Of a stretch of 64,000 nucleotides of DNA, positions 15,805 to 24,192 are shown one piece after another. Below the pieces are notes generated by a model. It saw only the letters and a list, made by a program, of their open reading frames with translations, was not told the origin of the DNA and did no database searches. Within the stretch, counting starts at the first letter, position 1. The number at the start of each line of letters is the position of its first letter. This DNA comes from Nocardioides sp. CFH 31398 (GTDB lineage: Bacteria > Actinomycetota > Actinomycetes > Propionibacteriales > Nocardioidaceae): assembly GCF_022436705.1 (NCBI RefSeq), contig NZ_JAKUHT010000020.1, forward strand, positions 1 through 64,000, given 5' to 3'. Made by a program: the position numbers and the translations under genes.

Positions 15805-16773
15805 GTGACCACGACCGAGGCACCCCGGCGCGACCGGCTGCGGCTCGGCCAGACGGAGCTCGTGCTCGGTGTGGTGCTGCTGGCGCTCGTGTCGCAACGG
15901 TGGCTCGTCCCGGCGCTCGACGACGAGGCCCTCGGGACCTGGGCAACGATGTTCGTCGCGATCGTCGTCCAGGCGGTGCCGTTCCTCGTCTTCGGCGTGC
16001 TGCTCGCGGCCGTCATCTCCCACCTCGTGACCGACCGGGCGCTCGAGCGGGTCGTGCCCGACCGGGCGGCGCTGGGCGTCCCCGCCGCCGGTCTCGCCGG
16101 GGTAGCGCTGCCGGGGTGCGAGTGCGCGTCGGTGCCGGTGTCGGCCAGCCTGATCCGCCGGGGCGTCGTCCCGGCCGTCGCGCTGACCTTCATGCTGGCC
16201 GCACCCGCCGTGAACCCCGTCGTGATCGTGGCGACGGCGGTGGCCTTCCCCGACCAGCCGCTCCTCGTCCTCGCCCGCTTCCTCGCCTCGCTGCTGACCG
16301 CCGTCCTCATCGGCTGGCTCTGGCTGTGGCGCGGGGGACGCGTCCCGATGCGGCTGCCCCGCGGCGGCGGCGAGCACGGGGGGAGCTTCCTCGGCTCGGT
16401 GCAGCACGACTTCCTGCACGCGGCCGGGTTCCTCGTCCTCGGCGCGGCCCTCGCCGCCGTCGTCAACACGTTCGTCTCGCGGGAGGTGCTCGACTCGGTC
16501 GCGGGGCAGGCGGTCGCCGGGATCGTCGCGATGGCGCTCTTCGCGTTCGTGGTCGCCATGTGCTCGGAGGCCGACGCCTTCGTGGCGGCGAGCCTGACGG
16601 CGTTCTCCGACACCGCGAAGCTCGTCTTCATGGTCGTGGGCCCCGCGATGGACATCAAGCTCGCCTCCATGCAGGCCGGCACCTTCGGCCGGGGCTTCGC
16701 CCTGGTCTTCGTGCCGCTGGTGGTCGTGGTCGCCACGGGCAGCGCCGTCCTGGTCGGGGGGTGGCTGCTGTGA
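15805..16773 (+). CDS. Permease, UPF0718/DUF318 (YraQ-like)
   Basis: A 322-aa polytopic membrane protein of the DUF318/ArsP-like permease family, about eight helices. Family hallmarks are VQAVPFLVFGVLLAAVIS, PGCECASVPVSASLIRRGV and LTFMLAAPAVNPVVI in the first half, with a mirrored CSEADAFVAASL and FMVVGPAMDIKL in the second. The Cys-Glu-Cys pair and the second-half CSEAD may bind a metal or oxyanion. GTG 15805 has GGAGGAGG upstream. It is coupled by a GTGA overlap to a TIGR03943 protein, its constant partner. A Zur-like box upstream suggests a zinc-related role (inference). Confidence 0.88.
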   Translation: MTTTEAPRRDRLRLGQTELVLGVVLLALVSQRWLVPALDDEALGTWATMFVAIVVQAVPFLVFGVLLAAVISHLVTDRALERVVPDRAALGVPAAGLAGVALPGCECASVPVSASLIRRGVVPAVALTFMLAAPAVNPVVIVATAVAFPDQPLLVLARFLASLLTAVLIGWLWLWRGGRVPMRLPRGGGEHGGSFLGSVQHDFLHAAGFLVLGAALAAVVNTFVSREVLDSVAGQAVAGIVAMALFAFVVAMCSEADAFVAASLTAFSDTAKLVFMVVGPAMDIKLASMQAGTFGRGFALVFVPLVVVVATGSAVLVGGWLL

Positions 16774-17525
16774 CGATGACCCGGACGACCCAGGCGCTCG
16801 TGCTCACCCTGGTCGGGGCGACCCTGGTCCGGCTGACGCTGACCGACGCCTACCTGCGCTACGTCAACGCCTGGATGCGCTGGCCGCTGCTGGCGAGCGG
16901 CGTGCTGCTCGTGGCCGTCGCGCTGGTCGTCGTCCTGCGGCAGCCCGCCGCGGCCGACGCGGACCACCCGCAGCACGGGGGTCACGAGCCCCACGAGCCC
17001 CACGAGGGCGGCGGGGGCCACGAGGACGACGAGCACGCGGGGCACGTGTCCCGCTCCGCCTGGCTGCTGCTCGCCCCGGTGCTGGTCGTGTTCACGATCA
17101 GCCCCCCGGCGCTCGGCGCCTACAGCGCGGAGCGGTCCGCGAACGAGCTCCCGGCGTCCGCCGCGGAGGGGGCGGAGCTTCCGCTCCCGCCGTCCGAGGG
17201 ACCCCTGGAGATCGACGTGGTCGACTTCGTGGTGCGGGTGCAGTTCGACGAGGCCCGCTCCCTGATGGGTCGCGAGGTGTCCGTGGTCGGCTTCGTCAGC
17301 GGCGACGACGAGGGCAACTGGTACGTCACGCGGATGGACATGAACTGCTGCGCCGCGGACGCCGCCGCGAACCGGATCATGGTCACCGGCGCCGAGGCGC
17401 CGGAGCGGAACTCCTGGGTGCGCGTGACCGGCGAGTGGGACCCGCTGGACGGCGGCGAGCCGACGTCCACGATGGCCGCGAGCGACGTCGAGGCGGTCGA
17501 GGCCCCCCGCAATACCTACGGATAA
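16770..17525 (+). CDS. TIGR03943 family protein (YcgQ-like), permease partner
   Basis: A 251-aa membrane protein: two N-terminal helices, a His/Glu-rich loop (HPQHGGHEPHEPHEGGGGHE) likely to bind metal, a third helix, then an extracytoplasmic domain with a conserved MDMNCCAADA motif and GEWDP. Family members accompany DUF318 permeases. GTG 16770 is preferred over ATG 16776 because GGGGGG lies 10 bases upstream and it gives the common GTGA overlap. Together the pair probably forms a metal or metallophore transport complex; substrate unproven. Its TAA stop lies in a second weak Zur-like palindrome. Confidence 0.82.
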   Translation: MTMTRTTQALVLTLVGATLVRLTLTDAYLRYVNAWMRWPLLASGVLLVAVALVVVLRQPAAADADHPQHGGHEPHEPHEGGGGHEDDEHAGHVSRSAWLLLAPVLVVFTISPPALGAYSAERSANELPASAAEGAELPLPPSEGPLEIDVVDFVVRVQFDEARSLMGREVSVVGFVSGDDEGNWYVTRMDMNCCAADAAANRIMVTGAEAPERNSWVRVTGEWDPLDGGEPTSTMAASDVEAVEAPRNTYG

Positions 17526-17584
17526 CGGTTTCCCGCTAGACCTCCGGCGGTAGGTTCTCGCTACCAGGGAGCGGAGGACCACCC

Positions 17585-18823
17585 ATGACGGGTCAGGACG
17601 AGGGCGCGGACGACCGGGACACCCCCGGGGAACCCGCCCCGGAGGCTCCGCGCACCCCGCGGTCGCGCCGACGACGGGTGCTGAAGGCCGTCGGCATCAC
17701 GACGCTGGTGCTCGCGCTGGTCGTCGGCACCGGGGCGTTCCTGCTGCTGCGGCAGCTGGACTCCAACATCACCACCAACGACGTCACCGACCAGCTGTCG
17801 AACCGGCCCGAGCGCGGCTACGAGGGGCCCGACGGGCCGCTGAACATCCTCGTGCTCGGCTCGGACGCCCGCGACGGCCAGGGCAACGACATCGACGGCC
17901 TCACCGGCGGCGGGGCCCGCGCCGACACCACGATCCTGCTGCACATCTCGGAGGACCGCGAGGACGTGTACGGCGTCAGCCTGCCCCGCGACGCCGTGGT
18001 CGACCGGCCCGACTGCGTGGACGACGACGGCAACGACGTCCCCGGGGAGAGCGCGGTGCTGTTCAACACGGCGTACGCGGTGGCCGGGGCGGGCTGCGTC
18101 CAGCAGACGGTGGAGCAGCTCACCGGGATCTTCGTCGACCACTACGTCGTCGTGGACTTCAACGGCTTCGGCGACATGGTCGACGCCGTCGACGGCGTCG
18201 AGGTCTGCGTGCCGGTCGAGGTCTCCGACCCGGACAAGCAGATCTTCCTCGACGCCGGCACCCAGACGCTCGACCGCGACCAGGCCCTCGACTACGTGCG
18301 CGAGCGCTACGTGCTCTCGCCGAACTCCGACATCGGCCGGATGAAGCGTCAGCAGGCCTTCGTCGCGTCGCTGGTCAACAAGGTCTCCTCGCGCGGGGTG
18401 CTCGCCCGGCCCGACCGGCTCTTCTCGTTCCTCGACGCGGCGACCAGCTCGCTGACCACCGACCCGGGCCTCGCGAGCACCCGCAAGCTCGTCGGCCTCG
18501 GGTTGCAGCTGGACGGCACCGGCCTGTCGGACATCCGGTTCACGACGGTGCCGATCGAGACCTACCCGCTCGACGACAACCTGCTGCAGTGGGGCCCCAC
18601 GGCCGACGGGTTGTGGCGGGAGATCCGCCGCGACCAGCCGCTCGGCGCGGAGTACGCCGACGACGCCATCAGCGCCGAGGCTCCGGTGCCCGGCGGCTCG
18701 GGCGACACCGGTGGCGGCGGCAACGGCGGCGGCAACGGGGGTGGCGGTGGCGGCGGCGGTGGTGGCGGCGACGGAGGCGGCGACACCGGCCCGTCGCCGG
18801 AGGAGTTCGGCCTCTGCGGCTGA
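17585..18823 (+). CDS. LCP (LytR-CpsA-Psr) family cell-wall polymer ligase
   Basis: A 412-aa type II membrane protein that transfers glycopolymers to peptidoglycan. A basic cytoplasmic N-terminus (RSRRRRVLK) and a transmembrane helix (about 40-57) precede the LCP domain, which starts at LNILVLGSDAR and continues with RADTTILLHISEDREDVYGVSLPRDAVVD, carrying the polyprenyl-phosphate-binding Arg/Asp residues. The C-terminus is an extreme glycine tract from about residue 375 (GGGNGGGNGGGG) ending DTGPSPEEFGLCG with a terminal cysteine. ATG 17585 follows GGAGGACC. The glycine tail probably is a flexible wall-spanning linker. Confidence 0.9.
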   Translation: MTGQDEGADDRDTPGEPAPEAPRTPRSRRRRVLKAVGITTLVLALVVGTGAFLLLRQLDSNITTNDVTDQLSNRPERGYEGPDGPLNILVLGSDARDGQGNDIDGLTGGGARADTTILLHISEDREDVYGVSLPRDAVVDRPDCVDDDGNDVPGESAVLFNTAYAVAGAGCVQQTVEQLTGIFVDHYVVVDFNGFGDMVDAVDGVEVCVPVEVSDPDKQIFLDAGTQTLDRDQALDYVRERYVLSPNSDIGRMKRQQAFVASLVNKVSSRGVLARPDRLFSFLDAATSSLTTDPGLASTRKLVGLGLQLDGTGLSDIRFTTVPIETYPLDDNLLQWGPTADGLWREIRRDQPLGAEYADDAISAEAPVPGGSGDTGGGGNGGGNGGGGGGGGGGGDGGGDTGPSPEEFGLCG

Positions 18824-18853
18824 GGCCCCGGTGGCCCGACCAGCGGCACGAGA

Positions 18854-18900
18854 GGTGGTCGAGCGGGGAGCGAGCCCTGGCGAGCGAGCGCGTCGAGACC
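18854..18900. repeat. Imperfect inverted repeat of intergenic REP type
   Basis: Left arm GGTGGTCGAGCGGGGAGCG and right arm GCGAGCGAGCGCGTCGAGACC are imperfectly complementary. Elements of this type (GGTC/TCGAC...GAGCG) are, to my knowledge, scattered between genes in Nocardioidaceae. Located between convergent genes; it could also fold as a terminator. Confidence 0.55.
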
Positions 18901-18916
18901 TCCGGCGACCGACGGG

Positions 18917-19459
18917 TCAGCCCAGCAGCAGGCCCCGCACGTACGCCGCCTGCCCGAGGTGCTGCGTCACGTCGCCGAGGACGCTGACGAGCCGGGTGCC
19001 GACGGTGACGGGCGGCTCCCAGTCCTCGTCGACGACCGTGTCGAGGGCGTCGGCGGTGAGCGTGGGGAGCCAGGCGGCGCTGCGGGCGGCCACGGCGTCG
19101 AGGTACTCCAGCAGCAGCCCGGACGGCGCGCGGACGGCGGCGACGTGCTCGTCGTCGTGGCCGTAGCCGATGTCGGTGACGGGCAGCGGGAGGTCCAGGC
19201 GCTCGGCGTACCCCTCGGCGGTGTGCACCTGCTCGGCGGCGACCGAGGACGGGTCGAGGACGCCGGCGACGCCCGCGACGTGGTCGTCCCAGACCCGGGC
19301 GGAGTGCCACAGCAGCCAGGCCACGGGGTTGCCCCGCCCCGCGCCGTCCGGCAGGGAGGGCCGCAGCACGAGCCGGTCGTCGTCCAGCCCGTCGGCGGCG
19401 CCGTGGGCGAGGTCGGGCAGGCGCCCGAAGGCGTCGGTCAGCAGGTCGGCCGGGGTCAT
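18917..19459 (-). CDS. DinB-superfamily protein (mycothiol-linked type)
   Basis: A 180-aa four-helix-bundle protein of the DinB/DUF664 superfamily. The metal-site histidines expected in the family appear as H52 (AWLLWHSARVWDDHVAG, with a second His at 59) and a late VTQHLGQAAYVRGLL. In actinobacteria such proteins are predicted mycothiol- or metal-dependent transferases. No substrate can be assigned. ATG 19459 gives MTPADLLTDAFGRL. It lies between a repeat and a TetR gene on the same strand, 25 bases downstream of the latter. Confidence 0.8.
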   Translation of the reverse strand: MTPADLLTDAFGRLPDLAHGAADGLDDDRLVLRPSLPDGAGRGNPVAWLLWHSARVWDDHVAGVAGVLDPSSVAAEQVHTAEGYAERLDLPLPVTDIGYGHDDEHVAAVRAPSGLLLEYLDAVAARSAAWLPTLTADALDTVVDEDWEPPVTVGTRLVSVLGDVTQHLGQAAYVRGLLLG

Positions 19460-19484
19460 CCGGCCAGCGTAGGCAGCCCGGGGT

Positions 19485-20222
19485 TCAGGCGATCCCGGCG
19501 GCGTCGAGCACCGCGCGCATGTGCGCGTCGAAGGCGCGGTCGAGGTCGACGAAGACGGCGGCGAGCTGGCCGGAGCCCTCGAGCACCAGGTGGCCGTGCA
19601 GGCCGGCGGACACCGTGACGAAGGCGAGCGCGGTGCGGGGGTCGAGGTCCTGCGCCGCGGCCAGGAGGCCGGGTCGCACGGCGGGGAGGGATCGCCCGGC
19701 GGCCGCGCCGGAGTCGAGGTCGACCTGGCCGCGCTCGGCCCCGTCGCGCAGGATGTCGATCAGGGGCCCGTTGAACCAGGTGACGCCCTGCGCCGCGACC
19801 GACTCGTCCATCAGCGCCCTCGCGGTCGGTCCGAGCAGCAGCGAGAACTCGACGGGGCGGGTCAGCGCCCAGTGGCGGTAGCCGCGGGCGTAGGCCAGCA
19901 GGCGGTCCCGGGTGCTGCTGTCGGCGGACGCCTGGCTGACGCCGGCCATGACCTCGTGGGCGTCGACCGCCATCTCGAAGAAGATGCGCCCGATCAGCTC
20001 GTCGCCGGTGCCGACGTGCTGCGCGACCTCGCGGATCCCGACCCCGGCGCGGCGGGCGACCGCGCGCAGCGACAGCTGGTGGCGCTGGCACAGCTCCGAG
20101 CGAGCGGCGGCGACCACCCGGGCGACCACCTCGAGCCGGGTCGCGGCACCCTCCTCGGGGACCGGGCGCACCTCGGGACCCGCCGAGGACGGGCGGGTGC
20201 GGGGGAGCTGCTGCTGCGACAT
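19485..20222 (-). CDS. TetR-family transcriptional regulator
   Basis: A 245-aa regulator. A Pro-rich N-terminus is followed by a TetR helix-turn-helix (about residues 45-90: LSLRAVARRAGVGIREVAQHVGTGDELIGRIF) and a TetR_C-type ligand domain. ATG 20222 is chosen because CCGGAGGTGACC provides an excellent ribosome site; an upstream in-frame ATG would cover the divergent gene's start region. It is divergent from two small membrane-protein genes, which it may control; I see no convincing palindrome in the 90-bp gap. Confidence 0.82.
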   Translation of the reverse strand: MSQQQLPRTRPSSAGPEVRPVPEEGAATRLEVVARVVAAARSELCQRHQLSLRAVARRAGVGIREVAQHVGTGDELIGRIFFEMAVDAHEVMAGVSQASADSSTRDRLLAYARGYRHWALTRPVEFSLLLGPTARALMDESVAAQGVTWFNGPLIDILRDGAERGQVDLDSGAAAGRSLPAVRPGLLAAAQDLDPRTALAFVTVSAGLHGHLVLEGSGQLAAVFVDLDRAFDAHMRAVLDAAGIA

Positions 20223-20312
20223 GGTCACCTCCGGGTCGTTCCGTGCTCGGACCGTAGGACCGGGGCGACACCCACCGCAGGAGAATGCCGACTTCCGCGT
20301 CACACTGGGGCC

Positions 20313-20681
20313 GTGGTCGTCTGGCTCCAGCTCACGGTCGTCGCCCTGTCCCTGGCCGTCGCCGTCCTCGCCGGCGTCTACCTCGTGCCCGACCGTCGGC
20401 CCGACCGCTGGCTGCTCGGGCTGACCTGGCTGCTCGAGGTCGTCCTCGTCGTCCAGCTCGTGGTGGGGATCGCGCTGCTGGTCACGGAGTCCCCGGACAT
20501 CTCCGTGGCCACCTTCGTCGGCTACCTCGTCGGGTGCCTGCTGCTGCCGCCCGTGGCGGCGTGGTGGGCCCGCGGCGAGCCGAGCCGCTCCGGCACGGCC
20601 GTCCTCGTCGTGCTCGGGGTGACCGTGCCGTTCCTCGTGCTGCGCATGCAGCAGGTCTGGGACCCGGCGTGGATCCTGTGA
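20313..20681 (+). CDS. Small four-helix membrane protein, 122 aa
   Basis: Almost entirely hydrophobic, with four predicted transmembrane helices. GTG 20313 gives MVWLQLTVVALSLAVAVLAGVYLVP. Family unknown. The stop overlaps the next GTG (GTGA), so the two membrane proteins are translationally coupled and may form a complex. It is divergent from the TetR gene, suggesting control by it (inference). No catalytic or metal-binding motif is apparent. Confidence 0.7.
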   Translation: MVVWLQLTVVALSLAVAVLAGVYLVPDRRPDRWLLGLTWLLEVVLVVQLVVGIALLVTESPDISVATFVGYLVGCLLLPPVAAWWARGEPSRSGTAVLVVLGVTVPFLVLRMQQVWDPAWIL

Positions 20682-21091
20682 GCCGGCGCGGCACGGGCAC
20701 GGGCCCGGGCCGGGTCCTCGTCGCGCTGTACGGCGTGTTCGCGGTCGCCGCGACCGGCCGCTCCGTCGTCCAGCTGTCGTTGCAGGCGTCCGAGGCGCCG
20801 TTCCCGTACGCGCTGAGCGCGCTCGCCGCCCTCGTGTACGTCGCCGCCACGGTCGGCCTCGCCGTCGACCGGCCGTGGTCGCGCCGGCTGGCGTGGACGG
20901 CGGTCGGGGTGGAGCTCGTCGGCGTCCTCGTCGTCGGGACGCTGAGCCTCGCCGACCCGGTGCTGTTCCCCGACGACACCGTGTGGTCGGGCTACGGGCG
21001 GGGCTACGGCTTCCTGCCGCTGGTGCTGCCGTTCCTCGGCCTCGCGTGGCTCCTGAGGACCCGACCGACGAAGGCCCGCCCCAGCCGCTAA
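20678..21091 (+). CDS. Small four-helix membrane protein, 137 aa
   Basis: Second gene of the coupled pair. GTG 20678 overlaps the preceding stop. Four hydrophobic helices are interrupted by DRPWSRR and PDDTVWSGYGRGYGFLP loops; this pattern resembles small uncharacterised actinobacterial membrane proteins. The last two bases of its stop codon fall inside the IdeR-type box that precedes the iron-siderophore binding protein, so the coding end and the iron promoter abut. Function unknown. Confidence 0.7.
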   Translation: MSRRGTGTGPGRVLVALYGVFAVAATGRSVVQLSLQASEAPFPYALSALAALVYVAATVGLAVDRPWSRRLAWTAVGVELVGVLVVGTLSLADPVLFPDDTVWSGYGRGYGFLPLVLPFLGLAWLLRTRPTKARPSR

Positions 21092-21107
21092 GGTGAGCCT
21101 AACCTCA
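21089..21107. promoter_or_regulatory. IdeR/DtxR-type iron box upstream of siderophore binding protein
   Basis: TAAGGTGAGCCTAACCTCA matches the IdeR/DtxR consensus (TTAGGTTAGGCTAACCTAA) at most positions with clear dyad symmetry. It lies 27 bases before the ATG of the iron-siderophore substrate-binding protein, implying repression when iron is plentiful. Confidence 0.85.
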
Positions 21108-21133
21108 CCCGCCCTCCTTGAGCTGGAGCACGC

Positions 21134-22204
21134 ATGACCACCTCGCGCCGTCGGTTCCTCACCGGCCTCTCGTCCCTCGCCGTCGCCGTGCCGGTCCTCG
21201 CCGCGTGCGGGGTCGACGGATCCACCTCCGACGGCTCGTCCGGTGCCTCCGGCGAGGAGTCCGGCGCCGCGGAGGAGTTCACGCCGGTCGAGATCGAGCA
21301 CAAGTACGGCACCACGACCATCGAGCAGCAGCCGACGAAGGTCGCCGTCGTCGGCCTCATGGAGCAGGACGCCCTGCTCGCCCTCGGCATCGCCCCCGTC
21401 GCGACCACCTTCTGGTTCGGCGAGGCGGAGGGGCGCATCTTCCCGTGGGCCCAGGAGGCGTTCGACGCCACCGGCGCCGACCTGCCGACCGTGCTCGAGA
21501 ACCCCGACGGCATCCCCGTCGAGGAGGTCGCCGGCCTCGCCCCCGACCTCATCATCGGCCTCTACTCGGGGATGACGAAGCAGGAGTACGAGCAGCTCTC
21601 CGGCATCGCGCCCGTCGTCGCGCAGTCCGCCGAGTTCGGCGACTACGGGATGCCCTGGGACGAGATGACCCGCACCATCGCCCGCGCCGTCGGCAAGGAG
21701 GACGAGGGCGAGCAGCTCGTCGCGTCGGTCACCGAGCAGATCGAGACCGCCGCGGCCGACAACGCCGACGTCTTCGAGGGCAAGAGCATCGCCGTGGTGA
21801 CGCCGTACGAGGGCCTGTTCGTCTACGGTCCCGAGGACCCGCGCGCCCGCATGCTCGACCAGCTCGGCATGACGTTCCCCGACGTCCTGCTCGAGGGCCG
21901 CCCCGAGGGCGAGTTCGGCTGGTCGGTCAGCGCCGAGCGCACCACCGACCTCGACCAGCTGGACGGCGTCGTGTGGCTCGACCTGGGCGCGGCCGACGCC
22001 GGCATGACGCGGCTGTGGGAGTCGACCACCCCCGCCGAGGAGAACGCCTTCGTCGACATCAGCGACGCCGACGGTGCGTACTACGTGGGCCACTCGATGG
22101 TCACGCCGCTGTCGATCCCCTACGTCCTCGAGCGCTACGTGCCGCAGCTGCAGGCCGTGCTCGACGGCGACCCGGGCACCGAGCCGCCGGCGCCGCAGGC
22201 CTGA
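21134..22204 (+). CDS. Iron-siderophore ABC transporter substrate-binding lipoprotein
   Basis: A 356-aa periplasmic-binding-type lipoprotein (FecB/FepB class III fold). The N-terminus MTTSRRRFLTGLSSLAVAVPVLAAC combines a Tat-like RRRF motif with a lipobox LAAC. The mature protein has the TroA-type halves: VEIEHKYGTTTIEQQPTKVAVVG, APDLIIGLYSGMTKQEYEQLSGIAPVV, and a C-terminal VWLDLGAAD lobe. It delivers a ferric siderophore to the permease encoded convergently downstream. It is regulated by iron through the IdeR-type box just upstream. ATG 21134 follows TTGAGCTGGAGCACGC. Confidence 0.9.
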   Translation: MTTSRRRFLTGLSSLAVAVPVLAACGVDGSTSDGSSGASGEESGAAEEFTPVEIEHKYGTTTIEQQPTKVAVVGLMEQDALLALGIAPVATTFWFGEAEGRIFPWAQEAFDATGADLPTVLENPDGIPVEEVAGLAPDLIIGLYSGMTKQEYEQLSGIAPVVAQSAEFGDYGMPWDEMTRTIARAVGKEDEGEQLVASVTEQIETAAADNADVFEGKSIAVVTPYEGLFVYGPEDPRARMLDQLGMTFPDVLLEGRPEGEFGWSVSAERTTDLDQLDGVVWLDLGAADAGMTRLWESTTPAEENAFVDISDADGAYYVGHSMVTPLSIPYVLERYVPQLQAVLDGDPGTEPPAPQA

Positions 22205-22219
22205 CGCCCGCCGCCACGC

Positions 22220-22235
22220 GACGACGCGCGTCGTC
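22220..22235. terminator. Palindrome between convergent siderophore-transport genes
   Basis: GACGACGC is followed directly by its complement GCGTCGTC, a perfect 16-bp palindrome in the 33-bp gap between convergent stops. Probably a bidirectional termination hairpin, though there is no U-tract and no loop. Confidence 0.35.
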
Positions 22236-22237
22236 CC

Positions 22238-23080
22238 TCACTCCAGGTGGCTGGAGCGGGGGACGACGATCGGCAGGCCGGTGCGCGGGCACGGCAGGAC
22301 GTCGGCGACCAGACCGAAGACGTCGGCCAGCAGCTCCTCGGTGAGCACCGAGCCCGGGTCGCCCTGCGCGACGACCTCGCCGCCCGCCATGACGACGATC
22401 CGGTCGGAGTAGCGCGCGGCGAGGTTGAGGTCGTGCAGGACCATCGCCACGGTGCGGCCGCGCTCACGGTTGAGCCGGCAGACCAGCTCGAGGACCTCGA
22501 CCTGGTGGGCGAGGTCGAGGAACGTCGTCGGCTCGTCGAGCAGGAGCAGGTCGGTGTCCTGCGCCAGGGTCATGGCGATCCAGGCCCGCTGCCGCTGGCC
22601 GCCGGAGAGCTGGTCGAGCGCGCGGTCGCGCAGGTCGAGGGTGTCGGTGGCGGCGAGGGCCTCCTCGACCACCCCCTCGTCCTCGCGGCTCCACTGCTGG
22701 AACCACCGCTGGTGCGGGTGCCGCCCCCGCGCGACGAGGTCGCCCACCACGAGGCCCTCGGGGGCGACCGGGCTCTGCGGCAGCAGCGCGAGGCGCCGGG
22801 CGACCTCCTTCGTCGAGGTCGCGCCGATCGGCTCGCCATCGAGCAGCACGGTGCCGCTCGTGGGCGCGAGCAGCCGGGCCATCGTCCGCAGCAGCGTCGA
22901 CTTCCCGCAGCCGTTGGGGCCCACGATGGTCGTGACCTGGCCGTCGACGACCTCCAGGGACAGGTCCTTCACGACCGGGGCGCCGCCGTACCCCACGGTC
23001 ACCCCCTCGGCGCGCAGGCGGGCCCCGCCGACGGGAGCCGTGCGGGCGGTGGCGGGGGAGGAGTCGGCGTACGTGGTCAT
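22238..23080 (-). CDS. Ferric-siderophore ABC transporter ATP-binding protein
   Basis: A 280-aa ATPase of the FepC/FecE type. Walker A is GPNGCGKST, the Q-loop is in ALLPQSPVAPEG, the signature is LSGGQRQRAW, Walker B is LLLLDEPTTFLD, and the H-loop is MVLHDLN. ATG 23080 overlaps the stop of the upstream permease (ATGA). It forms the energy subunit of the importer with two FecCD-type permeases. The C-terminal LPCPRTGLPIVVPR segment is typical of siderophore-transport ATPases in actinobacteria. Confidence 0.93.
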   Translation of the reverse strand: MTTYADSSPATARTAPVGGARLRAEGVTVGYGGAPVVKDLSLEVVDGQVTTIVGPNGCGKSTLLRTMARLLAPTSGTVLLDGEPIGATSTKEVARRLALLPQSPVAPEGLVVGDLVARGRHPHQRWFQQWSREDEGVVEEALAATDTLDLRDRALDQLSGGQRQRAWIAMTLAQDTDLLLLDEPTTFLDLAHQVEVLELVCRLNRERGRTVAMVLHDLNLAARYSDRIVVMAGGEVVAQGDPGSVLTEELLADVFGLVADVLPCPRTGLPIVVPRSSHLE

Positions 23081-24192
23081 GCGGAGACCTTCCGGTTGAC
23101 GCGGACGAGCAGCCAGATCAGGTACGGCGCCCCGAGCACGGCGGTCACGACGCCGGCGGGGACGCTGAACGGGAGCAGGACGCGCCCGATGACGTCGGCG
23201 GCGACGACGAGCACGCCGCCGAGGACCATCGAGGCGACCAGCGGCGGCCGGGAGCCGCCCACGAGGCGCAGCGCGATCTGCGGGACGGCGAGGGCCACGA
23301 ACTCCAGCGGGCCCGCGGCGGAGACGGCGAGAGCGGTCACGGTCACCGCGACGACGAGCATGCCGAGCTGCGTGGTCTGCAGGCGGACGCCGAGCCCGCG
23401 GGCGCTGTCGTCGCCGAGCTGGAGGGCGTTGAGGTGCCGCACCAGCAGCAGCGCCACGGGCACCGCGACGGCGAGCCCGACGGCGACCGGCAGGCCCTGG
23501 TCCCAGGTGCGGGCGTTCAGCGAGCCGGTGAGCCAGACCTGGGCGCTGGCGACGTCCTGCAGGCGGGCGGAGACGAGCAGCCACGACACGAGCGCGGCGA
23601 GGGCGAACGACATCCCGATCCCCACCAGCACGAACCGCTGGCCGTCGACGCCGCGGCGCCACGACAGCAGGTAGAGCAGGACCGCGGCCCCGAACCCGCC
23701 GGCGAGGGCCGAGCCGGCCAGGCCGAGCTGGGCCAGCAGGCCCGCCACCCCGGCGGACGACGAGCCGACGAGCAGCAGGTAGCCGACGGCGCCGACGGCC
23801 GCGCCGTCGGTGACGCCGAGGATGTCGGGGCTGGCCAGCGGGTTGCGGGCGAAGGTCTGGCACAGCGCGCCGGCGAGGCCGAGCGAGGCGCCGACGAGCA
23901 GCGCGACGCCCGCCTGGGGCAGCCGCAGCTCGAGGACGATGAACGTCGCGCCCGGCACGTCCTCCCCCCGCAGGACGGCGACGACGTCGCGCAGGGGGAC
24001 GGCCACGTCACCGAGGGAGAGGTTGACCGCCAGCACGGCGGCGAGCAGCACCAGCGAGCCGAGGGTCACCCAGAGCGTCCGCAGCGGGACCCGCCCCGAG
24101 AGCGGGCCGACGCGCACCGGGGTGTGCGCGGGGCGGGACGTCGGGGTGCCCCGCTGCTCGGGGGCCTTCGCGGGCCTCAGCAGGGTGCTCAC
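23077..24192 (-). CDS. FecCD-family siderophore permease (second subunit)
   Basis: A 371-aa permease with about ten helices. A ~40-residue Pro/Arg-rich cytoplasmic tail precedes the first helix. FecCD motifs include LRLPQAGVALLVGASLGLAGALCQTFARNPLASPDILG and the cytoplasmic coupling region around LGDDSARGLGV, plus AGPLEFVALAVPQIAL. GTG 24192 makes a 4-base overlap (GTGA) with the preceding permease, fixing the start. It forms a heterodimer with that permease to move ferric siderophore across the membrane. Confidence 0.92.
   Translation of the reverse strand: MSTLLRPAKAPEQRGTPTSRPAHTPVRVGPLSGRVPLRTLWVTLGSLVLLAAVLAVNLSLGDVAVPLRDVVAVLRGEDVPGATFIVLELRLPQAGVALLVGASLGLAGALCQTFARNPLASPDILGVTDGAAVGAVGYLLLVGSSSAGVAGLLAQLGLAGSALAGGFGAAVLLYLLSWRRGVDGQRFVLVGIGMSFALAALVSWLLVSARLQDVASAQVWLTGSLNARTWDQGLPVAVGLAVAVPVALLLVRHLNALQLGDDSARGLGVRLQTTQLGMLVVAVTVTALAVSAAGPLEFVALAVPQIALRLVGGSRPPLVASMVLGGVLVVAADVIGRVLLPFSVPAGVVTAVLGAPYLIWLLVRVNRKVSA

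Noticed and set aside
18709..18790. GGC/GGT-rich tract as a microsatellite or CRISPR-like array
   Set aside because: It is the coding sequence for the glycine tail of the LCP protein; there are no spacers.
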